A DNA stretch of 64,000 nt from G963669295 sp963669295 (GCA_963669295.1 OY769938.1:3534001-3598000); one strand, 5' to 3'; shown: positions 44,201 to 52,623, counted from the first letter of the stretch. Numbers and translations are program-made. The notes: generated by a model from the sequence alone, not told the origin.

Positions 44201-44815
44201 AGCAAGAAATCGCAGCAAGACCGTATCTCCGACACCTTAAAAGATGCGGCACCATCTGCCACAGAAAAAAGCAATTGGAAATTTGATGAGGAAGAAGTGC
44301 CCGAAGTGCAAAAAGAACCTATTTATGTACACAATGCCGGAATCATTTTGATCTGGCCCTTTTTAACCCGTTACTTCCAACAGTTGGAATTGGTGCAAGG
44401 CAATCGTTTTGTGAACGAAAAAGCCGCTTACCGGGCAGTTCATTTGTTGCAATACCTGGCTACTGGGAACTCCACCGCGCCCGAATACCACCTGGTACTC
44501 AACAAGGCATTGTGCGGTGTGCAACAAGCCAAACCGTTGGAATTGGGCATCACCTTAACTGATCAAGAAAAAGAAGTGTCGGAAAGCCTTTTGAAAGGAG
44601 TGATCCAAAATTGGGAGGTAATAAAGAACTCTACTGTAGAAGGGTTTCGCCAATCGTGGTTGCAACGCGATGGCAAACTCATTGATACAGAAGAGGCATG
44701 GCAACTTCAAGTTGAACAAAAGTCGTTCGACATGTTAATGGACAAGCTCCCCTGGGGGATCACTACCATTAAGATGGCATGGATGGCAAAAACAATGTTT
44801 GTAGAATGGCGATAG
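41291..44815 (+). CDS. eCIS tape-measure protein, Pvc14-like, with four internal repeats (1174 aa)
   Basis: The N-terminus HIIQRQVFDLHFNSSKGYEL and the helical body match the contractile injection system tape-measure family. Four repeats begin with an LL-x-FL-x-xG-xx-P-W motif at about residues 115, 324, 534 and 789: TGTLPWKA, YGSFPWWA, FGSVPWWA and YGQLPDWT. Each then has a helical IRxIGxxxxVRxRIVxQF part. Between repeats 3 and 4 lies a low-complexity KETTTAKETTTAKDT stretch. Such a protein sets tube length, so repeat number could set particle length. The start may be the ATG three codons upstream; both overlap the previous gene. Confidence 0.85.
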   Translation: MTDQQHIIQRQVFDLHFNSSKGYELQNKISSIYNNRLMREMEALFSDLISEEEVVQLGTLEIDVGDVRYNYLEDDLVEKVTEQLIETLKQRLRRIQDHPDTNNRKVPLQQSQLELLRQYLLTGTLPWKAQRDSQFSLEQLFEHLIRTAAREVNTMIRNIGKNAAVRQRIVYQFQESLIIALVRILEPEEAQFIIDYAEDLQQTHEEEPIVTASASDFKKIKWEFILTYILNERGSYFNTRSFVKSTIVQMAAHYNMAYAEVLVMLEASVHASSSIAFKSSLPSLIRDLREEEIDQQRAQQYLKDGKVIAYDKEGRPIEPVVKSDVLLHFLTYGSFPWWAEQYSKTSIRLLMEEVIKVSKEDFALAIKTIGKKAVVRRRIVLQFSEKNIHSLVRLLEPANAEFVIEYVTNVKKVHRKQPLVKAGQEEFKQAMWEFVLTYLLVEKGSYFNTKAFVASSLRQLAARYNLVYIEVLHYFGTVAKQLTVAKSATTNLPTIIKELEEEEEGDSPAKEITVEEELMEVEEDEATHVSQKDVLAFFLEFGSVPWWAGRSYEHESMEQLLLTLLQEAPDDVAIMVRRIGGQRKVLLRIVKQFATTTLQQLVKLLLPASTTAVTTVTWFVSGWKKVQEQHTFAASEQAFEKALYDAMLSYLLGEKTPFQWPALLGSTLTQLATKYKVSLATLRTYLETVVATLPTAEQQQFEQLFEALGKQENTTGTNKIASVLQDASAVLNDPVAADEKEDAAAKETTTAKETTTAKDTATPSAPTPEATDIETPEELMIEEKSDIDLLLQFLYYGQLPDWTKLTNEDMDALVLQLLEQQPGDIKALMQQVGTYDSIRKRMVYQLESTTVNRVISTLMEQSHAYLPSLMADIWVLFERLFGARFPKILRYVQEYLLQFLVNPKERFSKPIEFLKGLLGFLAAREATLYQLLVHNALETLKDVSKELRSELPLLIIRLQKEIGAQEEKATSKKSQQDRISDTLKDAAPSATEKSNWKFDEEEVPEVQKEPIYVHNAGIILIWPFLTRYFQQLELVQGNRFVNEKAAYRAVHLLQYLATGNSTAPEYHLVLNKALCGVQQAKPLELGITLTDQEKEVSESLLKGVIQNWEVIKNSTVEGFRQSWLQRDGKLIDTEEAWQLQVEQKSFDMLMDKLPWGITTIKMAWMAKTMFVEWR

Positions 44816-46158
44816 ATCCACTAACAACCAATGCCACCACGCTGGAGCGTGAATTGAGCTGGTTTACCATGGTTATAGACGTACGGTTGAAAATATACTT
44901 CGGCCAGGAATGCGAATTCGAAGATGTAATGGATGTTACTCCTCCGCCTTTGCAGGAAGATGATTCGGTTTATGCCAGCATTGTGAACCACTATCGTATG
45001 AATTTTATGGAACGCGTGATGCTGGTATTGGCATTGGCTCCTCATATTCGCCCTCAGTTGCTGGATGTGTTTTTTACCAAAAACACCAATTACGACAGGG
45101 GGTTTACTGAATTTGGAGGCATCAAGGGCAACCAACACGGTGGGTTTTTACCTACTGGAGAAACCGTAATGTTCATCCTTGGAGGCACCGACCTTGACAA
45201 GCGGTTTTCGCTGTTATACCTTACCGACAGCGATCATTTCTTTTTTAAGCATAACATCTTAAAAATGGAATCGGGCAGTAGCGACGAACCTTTCTTAAGT
45301 GGAGCCCTTACCGTTACCAAGGAATACCTGAGTTACTTCACCACCGGAGCTACCCATAAGCCCGATTATAGTATGAATTTTCCGGCCAAGCGCATCACTA
45401 CCCAAATGGAGTGGGACGACCTGGTATTTGAAGAACGGGTGATGGATGAAATAGGAGAGGTGAGGGCATGGATACAGCACGGCAGAACATTGATGGAAGA
45501 TTGGGGATTGGGCAGTAAGATTAAGCCGGGCTACCGTTGCTTATTTTACGGCCCTCCGGGTACTGGAAAAACACTAACGGCCTGTTTGCTGGGCAAGGCA
45601 ACAGGGTTGGATGTGTATCGCATCGACCTTTCAATGGTGGTGTCGAAATACATTGGTGAAACAGAAAAGAACCTGGCAGGAGTGTTTGATCAGGCTGAGA
45701 ATAAAAACTGGATCTTATTTTTCGACGAGGCCGATGCCCTGTTTGGCAAACGTACTGCTACCAAAGATGCACACGACAGGTATGCCAACCAGGAAGTGGC
45801 GTACTTGCTGCAACGCATTGAAGACTTTCCTGGGGTCATTATTTTGGCCACCAACTTGCGGGGCAACCTTGATGAAGCATTTGCACGAAGATTTCAGTCG
45901 ATGATCTTTATGCCAGCACCAGGGGCAGAGCAGCGACTGAAGCTATGGGAAAATGCGTTCTCCGACAAAAGCGTATTGGAAAAAGGCATTAACCTGGAAG
46001 AAATAGCACAAGAATATAAACTTACAGGTGGTGCTATTATTAACGTGCTGCGTTATTGCTCGCTCATGGCATTGCGTAAAGGCACCAACATCATTACCCA
46101 CGAAAACATTAAAATCGGCATTCAAAAAGAATACCGCAAAGAAGGTAAGCCTGTTTAG
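44806..46158 (+). CDS. eCIS AAA+ ATPase, Pvc15-like (450 aa)
   Basis: I chose the start MAIDPLTTNATTLERELSWF, overlapping the tape-measure gene by 10 bp; nine codons upstream are also open. Walker A is FYGPPGTGKTLTACLLGKA (about residues 247-265), Walker B is WILFFDEADALFGKR, sensor 1 is VIILATNLRGNLDEA, and FARRFQSM carries the arginine finger. A ClpB/FtsH-like AAA+ core follows a winged N-terminal domain of about 215 residues. Pvc15 relatives are needed for cargo loading or particle assembly. It is the last gene of the operon; its stop overlaps that of the convergent lipoprotein gene. Confidence 0.93.
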   Translation: MAIDPLTTNATTLERELSWFTMVIDVRLKIYFGQECEFEDVMDVTPPPLQEDDSVYASIVNHYRMNFMERVMLVLALAPHIRPQLLDVFFTKNTNYDRGFTEFGGIKGNQHGGFLPTGETVMFILGGTDLDKRFSLLYLTDSDHFFFKHNILKMESGSSDEPFLSGALTVTKEYLSYFTTGATHKPDYSMNFPAKRITTQMEWDDLVFEERVMDEIGEVRAWIQHGRTLMEDWGLGSKIKPGYRCLFYGPPGTGKTLTACLLGKATGLDVYRIDLSMVVSKYIGETEKNLAGVFDQAENKNWILFFDEADALFGKRTATKDAHDRYANQEVAYLLQRIEDFPGVIILATNLRGNLDEAFARRFQSMIFMPAPGAEQRLKLWENAFSDKSVLEKGINLEEIAQEYKLTGGAIINVLRYCSLMALRKGTNIITHENIKIGIQKEYRKEGKPV

Positions 46159-46718
46159 TAACTCGCTAAATCATCGATAGGAATAGCGTTGAAAATGGCC
46201 TTGAGGTTTTCAATACCTTGTTGCTCCAATCCTAGCATTTTTAACATAAAGCGACCATCAACAAGCACATCTAAATTGGTAGAGCCACCGTTGTTGTAGT
46301 ATTTCACATAGCCTCGATGGTTGCTACCCGTTAAGGCTTCCCAAATGCCTTCCTGATCGTCGGGATTGTTGTTGGCCGGAATGTAGTTTTCTACGCCTTC
46401 ATTGTTGATGGAATAATCTTTAATGGTCACTTTAATTTTTCCCCCATCAGCATCGTAATAGGTACGTGAGCAAAAGGGGATTTCGGTGTCGTCGGTTGAT
46501 CCCATGAATTTGCAGGTACCTTCGCCCCTATAGGTAAAACCCTCAACATCTGGGAAAAACTGACTCAACACTTCCTGGTCGTTGTTAAAGCTACTGGCGC
46601 TGCTGGTTGGGGCAGCTGTTTCGGTTGGGGTGGGTGCAGCCTGGCTTGTTTCAGGTGTTTCGTTTCCTCCACAACTCCATAGCAGCAGGCAAAAGGCTGC
46701 AATGATTAAGTGTTTCAT
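46155..46718 (-). CDS. predicted lipoprotein (187 aa)
   Basis: Signal peptide ending in the lipobox LLLWSC, then GGNETPETSQAAPTPTETAA, a Pro/Thr/Ala-rich linker of about 25 residues. The folded part (residues 45-187) holds TYRGEGTCKFMGSTDDTEIP and KIKVTIKDYSINNEG, beta-rich and likely with one disulfide. No family recognised. It converges on the eCIS ATPase gene, sharing 4 bp of stop overlap, and is separated by a terminator from the next membrane protein gene. A link to the injection system is only positional. Confidence 0.65.
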   Translation of the reverse strand: MKHLIIAAFCLLLWSCGGNETPETSQAAPTPTETAAPTSSASSFNNDQEVLSQFFPDVEGFTYRGEGTCKFMGSTDDTEIPFCSRTYYDADGGKIKVTIKDYSINNEGVENYIPANNNPDDQEGIWEALTGSNHRGYVKYYNNGGSTNLDVLVDGRFMLKMLGLEQQGIENLKAIFNAIPIDDLASY

Positions 46719-46751
46719 TATGTTGATTTTACATCAGAAAAGTACAACGAA

Positions 46752-46784
46752 AAAAGCCTTCATCAAAAAAAGATAAAGGCTTTT
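46752..46784 (-). terminator. terminator after the 380-aa membrane protein gene
   Basis: AAAAGCCTT and AAGGCTTTT form a 9-bp perfect stem around a 15-nt A-rich loop. On the minus strand the stem is followed by further T residues (TTTTTTCG). It lies 15 bp after the stop of the membrane protein gene and before the start of the lipoprotein gene. The stem is flanked by A and T runs, so it may also work on the plus strand. Confidence 0.7.
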
Positions 46785-46798
46785 CTATGGGTTGGTTT

Positions 46799-47941
46799 TT
46801 AAGGCAGTGGTGTTCCTCCGGTTCCTCCTGTTCCACCAACATTCCCTGCGTTACCGCCTCCGTCATCTCCGCTATCGGGTGTAGCACTGGTGTCGGTATA
46901 CCCACTGCTAAACTGGTTGCTCGGTGTTTGTGGTGCCGGCTCCGGTTTCGGTTCTGGCTTATTGCTCTGAAAATCATACGCACTGTCCTTAAATGGATTG
47001 TCGGCAGTGGGTAATAAGTCGTTCATCATATTTTGCATTTGGGTAATTACTTCTGGCGATGCGCCTGAGCTGGTAAGTTGTTGGTTCATGTCGGCCAACT
47101 TGGTAGCAATATCAATGCGGTTTTGTGCATCTTGCTCAGCAAATTTTGCTTGTGTTTCACGTTGGTTGGCAGCAATGGCACCTTTGGCTTTGTCGCGCAC
47201 CAACGATTCTACCGTTTCTACCAACATATTGAGGATACGATATACCGCTGTTGCTGAGAAGCCTCCAAGAATGGCCATCAATGGTTTGAATAAATCTTCT
47301 TGCATAAACCCGCCAGCTTCTCCATTTTTGAGCGCCTGTTCGGGAATAGGAAGCAATTCGGCCATTAAAATTCCTGCAACGAGTCCTAAAACCAATCGCG
47401 CCCAATACGAGGCTTGATACTTAGGATCAAAAGTGCCATCAGCCACATAGTCGTTGGCTTTATACAAGGCAGAGAAAGAAGCACCAACACCGGCTGCAGA
47501 AAGGAGGAACAATAAGTTTAACAGCAAGCTCCACCCCTGGTTCTTCAACAACCCTTTGTGTAGCGTTTCGGCATCTACCTGTGGAAATATACTCAGGCAA
47601 ATCAACGCCACCATCGAGAAAATGGCGGCCAACACCAATTGTCGAATCAAGGGAACCGGTCCCAGGAAGCTCCAAAAACCACTGTTTTGTTTGGTGCGCT
47701 CCATAATCAATAGCGTTCTGGGTTTGGCGGGAGCCACAATACCCGACAGTACATTGTGTACTTCAGCCATTGTTTGCACATCTTCGGCAGTGATGTTTTC
47801 CTGTTCTTTTTCAGCAATTATTTCAAATGCCATTACCGCTTTAGCGGGAACCTTTTTTCCACCCGAAAGGGCATGCTTAAGCATGGCATTGCATTCTTCT
47901 AGCAATTCGATCTTAAGCGTTGCAGCATAGTTTTTAGCCAT
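46799..47941 (-). CDS. polytopic membrane protein with low-complexity tail, beside the eCIS locus (380 aa)
   Basis: A helical cytoplasmic N-terminus of about 100 residues (IELLEECNAMLKHALSGGKK) is followed by four hydrophobic segments at about residues 103-125, 140-160, 180-197 and 220-240. Then comes a coiled coil (ANQRETQAKFAEQDAQNRID) and a Pro/Glu then Gly-rich tail ending GGTGGTGGTPLP. No family recognised. It is transcribed away from a 386-bp intergenic region and ends at a terminator. Its position beside the injection system raises the idea of a membrane anchor, as Streptomyces uses a membrane partner for its cytoplasmic particle, but nothing in the sequence proves it. Confidence 0.6.
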   Translation of the reverse strand: MAKNYAATLKIELLEECNAMLKHALSGGKKVPAKAVMAFEIIAEKEQENITAEDVQTMAEVHNVLSGIVAPAKPRTLLIMERTKQNSGFWSFLGPVPLIRQLVLAAIFSMVALICLSIFPQVDAETLHKGLLKNQGWSLLLNLLFLLSAAGVGASFSALYKANDYVADGTFDPKYQASYWARLVLGLVAGILMAELLPIPEQALKNGEAGGFMQEDLFKPLMAILGGFSATAVYRILNMLVETVESLVRDKAKGAIAANQRETQAKFAEQDAQNRIDIATKLADMNQQLTSSGASPEVITQMQNMMNDLLPTADNPFKDSAYDFQSNKPEPKPEPAPQTPSNQFSSGYTDTSATPDSGDDGGGNAGNVGGTGGTGGTPLP

Positions 47942-48327
47942 AATTTGCAGTTTGGTTTTTAGTGGGATGTTACAGGGGATACGTGCTATTTTTAGCAGGA
48001 GATGTGCTATTATTAATAACGTTTTTTTCCTCCATTTCGCATGCCTGCACCATCTGCAATCTAAATATACAAGGCCAGCATTGAAAGTTTAAGGATAAAA
48101 AAGGGCAAAATGTGACAGTTGAAAGTAGAATAAGGAGCTTGTTTATCAGATTAATGCCTTGATTAATAGTGAATTATTGTCGTTTTTATACGGGGTTTGG
48201 TAACAATAGATAGCAGTGCAAGAGTGCTTAATTGAAACGATTTTTCTACCGCTTATCATAATTCGACCATTGATGATGGGGGTAATGCTATCTTTGTAGG
48301 TGTATTAGTGTGATCGATTCAGGGACT
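47942..48327. other. 386-bp divergent control region
   Basis: It separates the minus-strand membrane protein gene from the plus-strand exporter operon and holds no ORF. Besides the exporter promoter, the minus strand reads TATATTTA at 48069-48062, seven of eight matches to TAnnTTTG, as a possible promoter for the membrane protein gene with a leader of about 120 nt. Two copies of GTGCTATT occur about 25 bp apart near 47985-48015. Nothing else was seen. Confidence 0.4.
48270..48296 (+). promoter_or_regulatory. promoter of the MacB-type exporter operon
   Basis: TTG at 48270-48272, a 16-bp gap, and TATCTTTG at 48289-48296, an exact TAnnTTTG. It lies 32 bp before the chosen ATG of the ATPase gene, giving a short leader of roughly 20-25 nt. 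Confidence 0.55.
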
Positions 48328-49020
48328 ATGATCAAGGTAAACAACATTCATAAGTATTACCATGTGGGTAAGAACGACCTGCATGTGCTCAAAGGAGTGG
48401 ATTTGGAGATCAAGGAAGGCGAGCTGGTTTCCATTATGGGATCGTCTGGGTCAGGAAAATCTACCCTGCTCAACATCCTTGGTATTCTCGATAATTACGA
48501 TGAAGGAGAATATTGGCTCAACGGCACGTTGATTAAAGATTTGAGCGAAACAAAAGCAGCACAATACCGCAATAAATTTCTCGGGTTTGTTTTCCAATCG
48601 TTTAACCTGGTATCGTTTAAAAATGCCCAGGAAAATGTAGCCCTGCCACTGTATTATCAAAAAATAAGCAGAAGGAAGCGCAATAAGCTGGCCCTGGAAT
48701 ACCTGGATAAGGTAGGGTTGGCCGATTGGGCGGATCATATGCCCAACGAACTTTCGGGTGGGCAAAAGCAACGAGTAGCCATTGCAAGAGCTTTAATATC
48801 GCAGCCCAAGGTAATTTTAGCCGATGAACCTACCGGGGCTCTTGATACAGAAACATCGTACGATGTAATGAAGCTGTTGAAAGAAATCAACGACCTGGGC
48901 ATTACAGTGATCATTGTTACCCACGAGCACGACATTGCCGATATGACCGATCGGGTAATCCGATTGAAAGACGGTGTGATTGAATCAGCCAACTGGGTTA
49001 AAGCAGGAGCCGATGTTTGA
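48328..49020 (+). CDS. ABC transporter ATP-binding protein, MacB/LolD type (230 aa)
   Basis: Start chosen at MIKVNNIHKYYHVGKNDLHV; a GTG six codons upstream is also in frame. Walker A is SIMGSSGSGKSTLLNI, the Q-loop is FVFQSFNLV, the signature LSGGQKQRVAIARAL and Walker B ILADEPTGALD. This is the energising subunit of a MacB-like mechanotransmission exporter. It overlaps the first permease gene by 8 bp. Substrates of this class include peptides, siderophores and macrolides; none is indicated here. Confidence 0.93.
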   Translation: MIKVNNIHKYYHVGKNDLHVLKGVDLEIKEGELVSIMGSSGSGKSTLLNILGILDNYDEGEYWLNGTLIKDLSETKAAQYRNKFLGFVFQSFNLVSFKNAQENVALPLYYQKISRRKRNKLALEYLDKVGLADWADHMPNELSGGQKQRVAIARALISQPKVILADEPTGALDTETSYDVMKLLKEINDLGITVIIVTHEHDIADMTDRVIRLKDGVIESANWVKAGADV

Positions 49021-50242
49021 CATTGATAAATGGACCGAAATATACAACACCATCAGGAACAATAAGTTGCGTACCATCCTGACGGGGTTCAGTGTAGCAT
49101 GGGGTATATTTATGTTGATACTGCTCCTGGGAGCAAGCAATGGTTTAGAAAGTTATATGCAAAGTGCCTTCAACGACGATGCCATCAATAGCATCTGGAT
49201 TCATTCTGGCCAAACAGCGATGCCTTACAAAGGATTACAACCCGGACGACGCATACAAATGCGCAATGCCGATTACGATTACCTCTCCGAAGAAGTAGCA
49301 GGAGTAGAGTACATCACCGCACGGCATACCCTATGGTCGGGCGTAGTGAACTATGGCATAAATGGAGGCACCTTTACCATACGTGGGGCGCACCCCGATC
49401 ATCAATACCTCGAAAATACCATCATCACCGAGGGGCGTTTTCTCAATCCGTTGGATTTGGAAAACAGGCGTAAGGTCATTGTAATTGGAGGGCTGGTAGA
49501 GCAAGAGTTGTTTAAAGATGGAGGACAGGTATTGGGGCAATATGTAAAAGTAAACGGCATTCCGTTTAAGGTAGTGGGCGTATTTAAAGATGAAGGTAGC
49601 GAGGGAGAGGAAAAAACGGTTTATGTGCCCATCAGTACTGCGCAAATGGTATTTAATGGTGCCGATCGTATCGACCGTTTGATGTTTACCGTAGGCGACA
49701 TGTCGGTAGATCAAAGCTCGATGCTGGCCGAAAAAGTACACGGCATCATGTCGGACCGCCATACCTTTCACCCGGCTGATGAACGTGCTATGCGGGTAAG
49801 AAACAACAGCGAAGAATTTGCGCGATTCACCAATGTGATTGGCGCCATGCGTTTATTCTCATGGATCATGGGCATCATGACCATTGTGGCAGGCATTGTT
49901 GGTGTAAGCAATATTATGTTGATTGTAGTGAAAGAACGCACCAAAGAAATAGGCATCCGTAAAGCATTAGGCGCCACTCCTTTTTCTATTGTAAGTTTGG
50001 TAATGATGGAATCGATTTTAATTACCGGAGTAGCAGGATATTTAGGGATGGTTACCGGTGTAGGGTTGTTGGAGGGCGTTTCAGGATCACTGGAAAATGA
50101 GGCATTTCAAAACCCTACGGTAAATATTGGTATTGCTGTTTCTGCTACAGTATTGTTGGTAGTAGCAGGCACGTTTGCAGGGCTGGTACCAGCAGTACGT
50201 GCCGCACGCATTCGTCCTATTGTAGCACTAAGAGAAGAATAG
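49013..50242 (+). CDS. ABC transporter permease 1, MacB-like (409 aa)
   Basis: Start MFDIDKWTEIYNTIRNNKLR inside the ATPase gene. One N-terminal transmembrane helix (TGFSVAWGIFMLILLLGASN), a periplasmic MacB core domain of about 200 residues, then three C-terminal helices with the coupling segment VVKERTKEIGIRKALGATPF. It works as a dimer, here probably as a heterodimer with the very similar permease encoded next. An extra 11 codons upstream are open but read through the ATPase end. Confidence 0.92.
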   Translation: MFDIDKWTEIYNTIRNNKLRTILTGFSVAWGIFMLILLLGASNGLESYMQSAFNDDAINSIWIHSGQTAMPYKGLQPGRRIQMRNADYDYLSEEVAGVEYITARHTLWSGVVNYGINGGTFTIRGAHPDHQYLENTIITEGRFLNPLDLENRRKVIVIGGLVEQELFKDGGQVLGQYVKVNGIPFKVVGVFKDEGSEGEEKTVYVPISTAQMVFNGADRIDRLMFTVGDMSVDQSSMLAEKVHGIMSDRHTFHPADERAMRVRNNSEEFARFTNVIGAMRLFSWIMGIMTIVAGIVGVSNIMLIVVKERTKEIGIRKALGATPFSIVSLVMMESILITGVAGYLGMVTGVGLLEGVSGSLENEAFQNPTVNIGIAVSATVLLVVAGTFAGLVPAVRAARIRPIVALREE

Positions 50243-50243
50243 C

Positions 50244-51494
50244 ATGTTTGACATCGACAGTTGGAACGAAATATACGCTACGCTCAGAAAGAATTTGCTG
50301 AGAACCCTACTCACTGCTTTTGGAGTAGGGTGGGGGGTATTAATGCTCATCATTATGTTGGGTGCAGGCTCGGGTATGGAAAATGGAGTGCGTCAACAAT
50401 TTGCGGGTTTTGCAGCCAATTCAGCATTCATGTGGACACAGTCTACCTCCATGCCATACAAAGGGTTTAAACGCGGCCGACGATTTGAATTGAACAATAG
50501 TGATGTAGTTGCTATCGAACAGCAAGTGGCTGGCATTGAAGCACTGAGCCCCCGCAATCAACTGGGAGGATATAGGGGCGGCAACAACGTTAACCGCAAA
50601 AGCAAAGCCGGGGCATTTAGCGTGATGGGCGATTACCCCGCCATTCAAAAAATTCAGTTGTACAAAACCCTACAAGGACGCTTCATCAATCAATTCGACC
50701 TCGAAGAAAGTCGTAAAATATGTGTGCTGGGCGAATCGGCTAAACGCATTCTTTTCGAAGAAGGGGAAGACCCCATTGGCGACCACATCAAAATCAATGG
50801 TGTGTACTTTAAAGTGGTAGGCGTATTTGGCTCCAATAAAAGTGGCGAGATGCGCGAGCGCGATGAGCAAACCATCATCATTCCCCTCACCACCTACCAA
50901 AATGCATTCAACGACCACAACCACATCCATTGGTTTGCCCTGCTAATTGACCCCAAACACAAAGCCTCCGAAGTACAGGCCGAAGCGCTCAAAGTATTGG
51001 CCGAACGGCACAGTGTACACCCCGACGATCCTCGTGCTTTTGGAAGCTTCAACGGAGAAGAAGAATTTCATGAAGTGAACATGGTGTTCAGCGGCATCAA
51101 TTTCATTTCCTGGTTTGTGGGCATCATGACCCTCATTGCCGGGGTTATTGGAGTATCGAACATTATGCTGGTGGTGGTGAAAGAACGCACCAAAGAAATT
51201 GGCATTCGACGAGCCATTGGCGCCAGCCCGTGGACGGTAAAAGGACAAATAATATTGGAATCCATCACGCTTACTTTACTGGCCGGAATCACCGGAATGG
51301 TAGTGGGAGTATGGATCATTGAAGGATTAAACTCTTTGGGGATGGATGGCGAATTTTTTGCCAACCCTACTGTTGAACTAAGTGTAATACTCACTGCCAT
51401 TGTGGTGTTGGTGGTTAGTGGTGCCATGGCCGGATTAATTCCTGCCAACCGTGCTACCGCCATAAGCACTGTTGATGCGTTGCGAAGTGAATGA
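50244..51494 (+). CDS. ABC transporter permease 2, MacB-like (416 aa)
   Basis: A paralogue of permease 1: the opening MFDIDSWNEIYATLRKNLLR and the coupling segment VVKERTKEIGIRRAIGASPW match residue for residue over long stretches, with insertions in the periplasmic domain (NVNRKSKAGAFSVMG). It starts 1 bp after permease 1 stops. Two different permeases suggest a heterodimeric exporter produced by tandem duplication. Confidence 0.92.
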   Translation: MFDIDSWNEIYATLRKNLLRTLLTAFGVGWGVLMLIIMLGAGSGMENGVRQQFAGFAANSAFMWTQSTSMPYKGFKRGRRFELNNSDVVAIEQQVAGIEALSPRNQLGGYRGGNNVNRKSKAGAFSVMGDYPAIQKIQLYKTLQGRFINQFDLEESRKICVLGESAKRILFEEGEDPIGDHIKINGVYFKVVGVFGSNKSGEMRERDEQTIIIPLTTYQNAFNDHNHIHWFALLIDPKHKASEVQAEALKVLAERHSVHPDDPRAFGSFNGEEEFHEVNMVFSGINFISWFVGIMTLIAGVIGVSNIMLVVVKERTKEIGIRRAIGASPWTVKGQIILESITLTLLAGITGMVVGVWIIEGLNSLGMDGEFFANPTVELSVILTAIVVLVVSGAMAGLIPANRATAISTVDALRSE

Positions 51495-51510
51495 TTAAAA
51501 GGAAAAAGAA

Positions 51511-52623
51511 ATGAAAACTGTACTGAAGGTTGTATTGTTTGGAGGATTGTTGGTGTTGTTTGTATATACCCTATTTTTCTTGTGGTCGAAAGACCAGGAA
51601 GCACCGGTAATTTATACTACCGAAACGCCCTTCCGAACCGACATCATTAAGAAAACGGTGGCCACCGGCTCGGTAGTGCCGAGGAAAGAAATTGAAATCA
51701 AGCCACAAGTATCGGGCATTGTGCAAGAAATTTATGTGGAGGCAGGCGATGTGGTGAAAAAAGGAGACCTCATTGCCAAGGTGAAGATCATTCCCGATAT
51801 GGTGACCTTGAACAATGCGGAAAACCGTATGAATCGCGCTAGAATAGCCTATGAAAATGCAGAGCGAGACTATAAGCGCAATAAAAACCTGAAAGATCAA
51901 GGAGTAATTGCTGACGTAGACTTTCAACAATTTGAACTGGCATTGCGCAATGCCGAAGAAGAATTGGAATCGGCAGAAGCCAACTTGCAGCTGATCAAAG
52001 AAGGTGTGACAAAACGTTCGGGAAAATCTACCAATACCCTCATTCGATCTACCATTGATGGCATGGTGCTAAACGTAGCCATAAAAGAAGGCAACTCGGT
52101 GATTGAAAGCAATACCTTTAACGACGGTACCAGCATTGCTACTGTAGCCGATATGAACGACATGATTTTTGAAGGAAATGTGGATGAATCGGAGGTGGGA
52201 AAAATTCGCCAGGGCATGGCACTCATCCTTAAAATTGGTGCCATAGAAAGCAAAACATACGATGCTACGCTCGAATACATTTCTCCTAAAGGAGTAGCAG
52301 TAGATGGCGCCATTCAGTTCGAAATTCGCGCAGCGCTTGCCATGAACGACACTACTGAGTTCATTCGTGCAGGATACAGCGCCAATGCCGATATTGTATT
52401 AGAGCGTAAAGACGATGTGCTTTCTATACATGAAAGTTTGTTGCTTTTTGAAGGCGACTCTGTTTTTGTTGAAGTAGAAACCAGTGCTCAACAATTTAAA
52501 AAGCAGCAAGTAAAAGTAGGCCTTTCCGATGGCATCAACATCGAAGTGCTTTCGGGCGTTGATGAAAATGTACAAATCAAATCGGGAGTGCAGATGGAAG
52601 AAATGGGGCCTGGGGCACAATAA
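51511..52623 (+). CDS. periplasmic adaptor (HlyD/MacA-like membrane fusion protein), 370 aa
   Basis: An N-terminal membrane helix, then a lipoyl half (KPQVSGIVQEIYVEAGDVVK), a coiled-coil hairpin of about 90 residues (RMNRARIAYENAERDYKRNK), the second lipoyl half (RSTIDGMVLNVAIKEGNSVI), a beta-barrel and a membrane-proximal domain. It links the permeases to an outer-membrane channel. No TolC-like gene lies nearby, so a channel encoded elsewhere must be shared. It is the last gene of the four-gene operon. Confidence 0.92.
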   Translation: MKTVLKVVLFGGLLVLFVYTLFFLWSKDQEAPVIYTTETPFRTDIIKKTVATGSVVPRKEIEIKPQVSGIVQEIYVEAGDVVKKGDLIAKVKIIPDMVTLNNAENRMNRARIAYENAERDYKRNKNLKDQGVIADVDFQQFELALRNAEEELESAEANLQLIKEGVTKRSGKSTNTLIRSTIDGMVLNVAIKEGNSVIESNTFNDGTSIATVADMNDMIFEGNVDESEVGKIRQGMALILKIGAIESKTYDATLEYISPKGVAVDGAIQFEIRAALAMNDTTEFIRAGYSANADIVLERKDDVLSIHESLLLFEGDSVFVEVETSAQQFKKQQVKVGLSDGINIEVLSGVDENVQIKSGVQMEEMGPGAQ

